A DNA stretch of 64,000 bases, from contig NC_087065.1 in the NCBI RefSeq assembly GCF_963678635.1, positions 23,021,254-23,085,253 of the forward strand. Direction: 5' to 3'. The position numbers and the translations under genes are program-made. This stretch comes from Symsagittifera roscoffensis (taxonomy: Eukaryota > Xenacoelomorpha > Acoela > Convolutidae). Each line of letters begins with the position of its first letter. Position 1 is the first letter of the stretch. Of the stretch, positions 52,201 through 58,200 are shown one piece after another. Under the pieces are notes generated by a model. The model was given only the letters and a program-made list of their open reading frames with translations, was not told the origin of the DNA and did not search any database.

Positions 52201-55200
52201 AAAGATCATTACCAAAATACCAGGTCATTCAAATATCGGTTCTTTCTTTTCATTTCCAACAATGATATCTCTTTTCCTAAAAACCCAATTTACATGAATG
52301 GGTACAGAAAGAAGATCAGCATTACTAAAGGCCAACTTTAGAGCGGCGATTTTCTCATTTTGATCATTCTGCATGTGTCAACTATTGCAACATCTCACTA
52401 TACATTTAGTCAATATATATTAATACATTACACACATTTACATAAATTTAGGCTTTATGTTCATAATAGTTGCCTATGGGCTAATGAGCTACGTTCACAG
52501 AACCGAAGTTTCATTAGTTAAGCAGCTTAGAAAACCAAACTATGTAATAGTCATATTGTTCACATCTGAGCCTGCAAACAATAAGATTATATCTAATAAA
52601 TATGCATTTTCTGCTAACAAATACATCGATTTCCTGACCAACGAGCGACATAATATACTTCCCTTCACAATTGATGGACAGAACGCTCTCTCTTTGTTCA
52701 GAAATCAAATAATATTAACAATAATATCTGAATACGTCTCACATTAAGCTTTTTAATGGCTGCCTAGGACAAAATTTTTTCGTTCGAAGAAGTTTTGACG
52801 TTACTAAGATTTTGTAATTATAGAAGGTTGTCCATAGTTTGAGGGTTTGTCCAGAGTAAGTCTCAAGAACTTTTTCAGTCATTCTAGATATTGTTTATTA
52901 CCTGCATTGCCATTGCCAAGTCTTCGCTCCTTCGTTTGATCATGCTACCATGGTACACGAAAATGACCTGCTGGTACTTCTTAAATAGCATTCTCAGTTG
53001 TTCCACGTAGTACAGCATCTCAGCCAAGTGAGGCTCCTTCAGGTCCGGGTGGGGCCCAGTCTTGCCGCCTACGATTAAAACACATCATCATTTTGTCCTC
53101 AATTTAAACTTAATGCTCATTGCATATAGGCCACATGGTAAAGCGATTAAGCACATTTTGCCATAAAAACTGCCGCAATCCGTTTCATTCCATTTTCAAC
53201 CACTTGAATATAATCAGTTTCATAAGATTAGAGTCGAAAGTGAAGCAGAAGCAATAGTGGATTCAATTCAACAGTTCGTGGTTCGTTGACCCGAACAGAG
53301 TTTCAACCATTTTTTAGCCAACTTGTCCACCATCTCCACGGTGATTTTCTGTTATTCTCCATGCTATTTTCTTGAATATTTAGTACACACATGAAAATTT
53401 ATTCACATACAGAGTCGAAGCGGAGCTTCGTACCACTTGCAATGTAACAAAAACATAGCCAACTGACAGTTGGAAAAGATTCTGCAAATAGACAGCACTT
53501 TTTTTCGAGTTTCACAAAAAAGCCAACAGACAGTTGGAAAAGAGTCAATGAACGTAAGTAAACAGACAAAAACACGGAACGGACACAATTTTTCAAAAAA
53601 TTTCAACTTTCGAAGAAAAAAATAGATGGCCTTAAAGCTCTTTAGGCTTCCAGAAAAATTTATGAATGACACTTTTTTGATAAAAATAATCCAATTAGAG
53701 AAAACTGGACCAATAGGTAAAATTTTTATTGCTGGAAACTTCGATTAACAAATTCCGAAAAAAGAAGTGACCTTTTCACTTTCGCTGTTCGATAGTGGAA
53801 TTCGCCTTTCTTTGAAAAAAAAAGGAAAATAACTGAAATAAAAAGAAATCATAAGTCAAACAGCGAAAAAGTATTTTTGAGCCCGAAAAAAAATTAAAGA
53901 CTACCAGAAAAAAAAGAAACAAAAAAATCATCTAAAAATAGATGGGCCTAAAGCTCTTTTGAAATTCTGGAACAATTCATGATTGACACGTTTTTGAAAA
54001 AATTAACCCAATTTGAGAAATCTGGATCAATACACAAGTTTTTGATTTCGCTGGAAAATCTGGTATATTAAATTCATTTTCCAAACAAGAAGTCAATCAC
54101 GTTATCATGACCTTAGAAAAAATCAGAGCGAAAAAACCATATTTAAAATGTGAAGTAATTGTAAGGCTTCCTGAAAAAAATCTATGGCTATCGGCTCTTA
54201 AAAATAGCACGACAACTATCCTAAAAACAAGACGTTCAGAGCTTTAAAAAAAGAGAACATAGCCAAAATACAATTCGAACAGAAAAAATACCGGCTTAAT
54301 TTTTGAAAATCAACTTTCAAAATTTAAAGTAAAAAGTATATGGCATTAAAGCTCTTTCAATTTCCAGAACAGTTTATGATTGACAATTTTTCTGATCAAA
54401 ATTACCCAATTTGAGAAAACTGGATCAGTGCATTAAATTAATATTCCGCTGGAAAATCTGAAAATTAGAACCTTCTTTCGAGTTCAGGAGTCCTTCAAGT
54501 TTTTCGTACACTTTACAGTTTTGCAGTTTGATAACAAACTTAATTAAACGGATACTGAGCAGAGAACGCTTGGGTGGGCGCCTGTTAAGCCGAAAAAAAA
54601 ATTGAGCAACAAACTAAATTTCTTGAGTTTTACAACCCCCTATGGAAGCATAAACAAATTTTTAAACTGATGGTCCTTCAAACGATAAATTATGAGGAAA
54701 CTAATCAGATATAACATCCGTCAAAGCCACTAATACAAAAACGTTATAAGTGAAAAAAAAAGAATAATAAGCGAAAAAAAAAGAGGGGAGAGTTGAGTTT
54801 CAACAAACAAGGATTTTTCGAATGGAATAGCCATTTAAAATGCTGACATGTTCAAAAAAAATCAGTAACCAGACATTCTGTTCTGTTGCAATCAGAACAG
54901 CCATGCTAACTGATTCAACCAATTTTTTTCTAGTTGTTCGCCCGAAATAAAAATTTATACTCAGACGCGGATCTAAGAATTTCTCGAGATCTAGGAATTT
55001 CTTAAAAATTTTGTCGACCTTTTTTTTTAGATCGACCAAACCACTATAAAGGCCCTAATTTGACGAAATAATCTGCGCCGGCGTTTTTAGGCACTTTTTG
55101 GAAAATTTCGAACAAAAAAATCGCGCTCCCCCTCAAAATTAGTATAGATTGGCGCAAAGACGCCTTTAGAAAATTTTTGAGGTCAGTCAGCCAAAAATGG

Positions 55201-58200
55201 AGTGGGGAAAGGCGGACGCCCCCGCCCCCTAAATCCGCAACTGTACCTACTTGATAACGCTTGCTTATCGCAAGCGTAAAAAGAACACTGCCAGAATTTA
55301 TTTCATCATCTGGCTTTAAGAAAAAAAAACATTTCTTCTCAAAAAGACGTCCTTACTAGCAGCCGAAACTATTAATTACTAGCAGCCGAAACCCAAAAAA
55401 TTCAACGTAAACTCCATAACACATCTTTGTAAGTTCAGCAGGGCATTTCTTTTACGTCCATTTTAACCCAACAATTTTAGTCATGGTCGCTGCTTGAGGG
55501 CGAGAAACAACTCCACAGGCCAGGAAAATGAGCAACATTATTCAGATAGCTATTAAAATACCGTGGCTTACCGTAATACGAACACCTCTGTTGCTCTTTC
55601 CCTTTCAAAAAAAAAGAATCCCATTTTGATTTAATAACACAATTATAACAATTCGGGCAGAAAAAAAATCTGCAGAACAATAAACACCAGCAATCCCCAA
55701 GTCTTAGGCCCTTAGATAATCCTGTGTTGACTAATCGTAGCTCTAACCTCTTCCAGGGGGTTCGGTAGTGCAGTGTGCCACTAGCCAGTGAATTTCGTCT
55801 CTGGCGGCTCCCATAATCACCAGAGCCAGTTGCGTCTTCAGCCCTAGTAAGCCTGGTACATCACTCAGAATCAAATAGTTGCTCTTCAGGGATTTGCGTA
55901 GAAACATTCGCGCTCTTTTATGTTCAGAAGGCCTGAAAAACTCACCATCTAATCACTTGTTCAGAAAGACTCGACAATGAAGAACCAGCCCTGAATGCTC
56001 CGACTGCCGTTTAAAATCGGCGAAAAAAAATAGCTAAAAATTATGAAGTAATCAAAACTAAAAAAAAATCATTTTTTCATCTTTTCATCCCCGCACACGT
56101 TTTGGTAACTATAAAAGGATATTTTTTCAAACCCCCGAAACTTAACGAAAAAAGATAACAGGTGCAGTATCTTTTTAAATTTGATCTTCGGACATCAGCA
56201 TGTTTACATGATAGAAAAAACCGTCAAAATTGGCTTGTTTAAAAATCAACATTTGTCTGGAAAGACACCGAGTACAAATGTTCCGTCACTTTCGTCAAAA
56301 GGCGGAACTGTTTTTTTTTGAATATTTAATTCGAAGTTGAAACAAGTAAATATCACATTGAAGCTCTTTGAATTTCAAGACCGTTTTAAAATTTGCACCT
56401 TCAACATTAAATTATGTATACTGATCGAGAATTGTTCCATTCCTCAAAGAAATTTCAAAATTGCAACTCATGTTTAAAATTTAAGTCAATTTTTTCGTTT
56501 AAATTTCATTTTTTTATTGGAGAGCGCAGGTTTCCTTTTCAACAGCAAATAGAATTGAATTTGAAATCAAACCACGAAAAAGCAAATTTGACCGTAACAA
56601 AAATTTTCCTGAGCAAAACTGGAATGCCTTAATAAGTATTTTGATTTTGTTCAATTACACCCAAAGGTCTTTGATGTTATTTAAGTTGGCAAGGGGACGA
56701 TTCGTCGAAAGCGATAAATGGTCGAAAACGACAAGCGGTAGAATTTAAAAAAGAGACTATTCGTATAGAGCGACTATTTGCACCGAGCGACAATTAGTAC
56801 CGACAAAAACTTTGATCAAAAACAATTTAACTTCTAGCAATGAATTTTAACAAAGAAATATATAATTTTTGATCTGGAAATCAGTTTTAACATAAAACCC
56901 CAAATTACTGAAAAAAGGTACTGTTTTGGTAACTTTTGAAAGTTCGACCAATCGAGATTGGATTTTTTCAAATTTTGCTATTTCTCCTACTTGCATTCGA
57001 GCAATTTTGTTCTTGGTTGTGCTCTGCTTTTTTCGCATGAACTGCATAAACTTGTTAAATGGATGGTCGGATGAGCTCCAACAAATTCCACATGAAAGGC
57101 TCTGTTTCAGCCTTCTGCTGAACTATGTCTTTTGCCGGCGATTCTTTGAGTTTCGAAATGGTTCCACAAAAATTGAGGAAACTGACCAGCCCCCTACGGC
57201 CACGGCTTATTGTCCCAACCCAAGTTGACTCAAAATAATCAACATAATCCATCAATGGGAAATCACCCGACTCCTCGCGAATTGAAGAATATAGGGCAAT
57301 GATACCTAATTCAAAGTCTAGCTCCAGTTTGTTTGAGCGAAATTAAAAACACATCCTTTGATTACTCTAACTCGAACTACTCTGATCACTCTTTGATAAC
57401 TCTCAAACTTTTTTGAAAGGCATTTATTTATAGAAGCTCTTTCAAAGCCAATCTGCGGTGGCTCTAAATTTAAATGCATTTTTTTAGTTGTCTAAATACG
57501 CCATTAGGATGATCCTCGCTCTTTTTTGCCATAAAAAAGACTAAGGGTACTGTTTGTTCGTTCACTGCTACCTGAAGAGTGAACATTTGGTAGAATAGCG
57601 GTGGGCAGTCTTTAAATGTTCCATCTACGTGCCTTACGTTGTTGAATTCTTTTTAAAAATTTATCTGGGGCTCACCTAATTTCCCCGGCAGAAATGCACG
57701 CCTAACTGTCGTGCTTTTTACATGATTAAATAAAGTTCTGTTTGAATAAAGTTCTTATGCACGTGTCATAAAACTTAATTTTTGATCTCAAGCTCAAGGA
57801 ATAATTTGTTGACTATGCTCGCCGTTTTTGAATACGAGTTTAACGTTGGAAATTCTTACGGATGTTTTACAAGGCTTTTATTGCATCAGGCTCATAAGCA
57901 TTTTGACTTCATGCTCATAAGGAACAATTTCTTGACTATGCTCGCCGTTTTTGAATACGATTTCATCGTGGAAAGTTATTTCAGATGTTTTACCAGGCAT
58001 TTTACTGTGTGGGTTTCTAGTGAAAGATCGTCATTCAAAAACAAATTGCTGATTCCCACGCTGACTAATGGTGGATACTCGTTAAATTGTGGTTAAATCG
58101 TTTCAATTTGCATATCAATTGAAAAACCTAGCTAATTTTGTACATAATCCAGTAGCACATTTAAACCCCCTCCCTCACTTTTACGCTGAGGTGTTTCAGG

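Noticed and set aside
52457..52747. A 96-codon plus-strand frame in an NCKAP1 intron
   Set aside because: No recognisable motif and a comparably open minus-strand frame; chance is likely.
54800..55039. A 79-codon minus-strand ORF
   Set aside because: It overlaps the third MITE copy and is a by-product of it.
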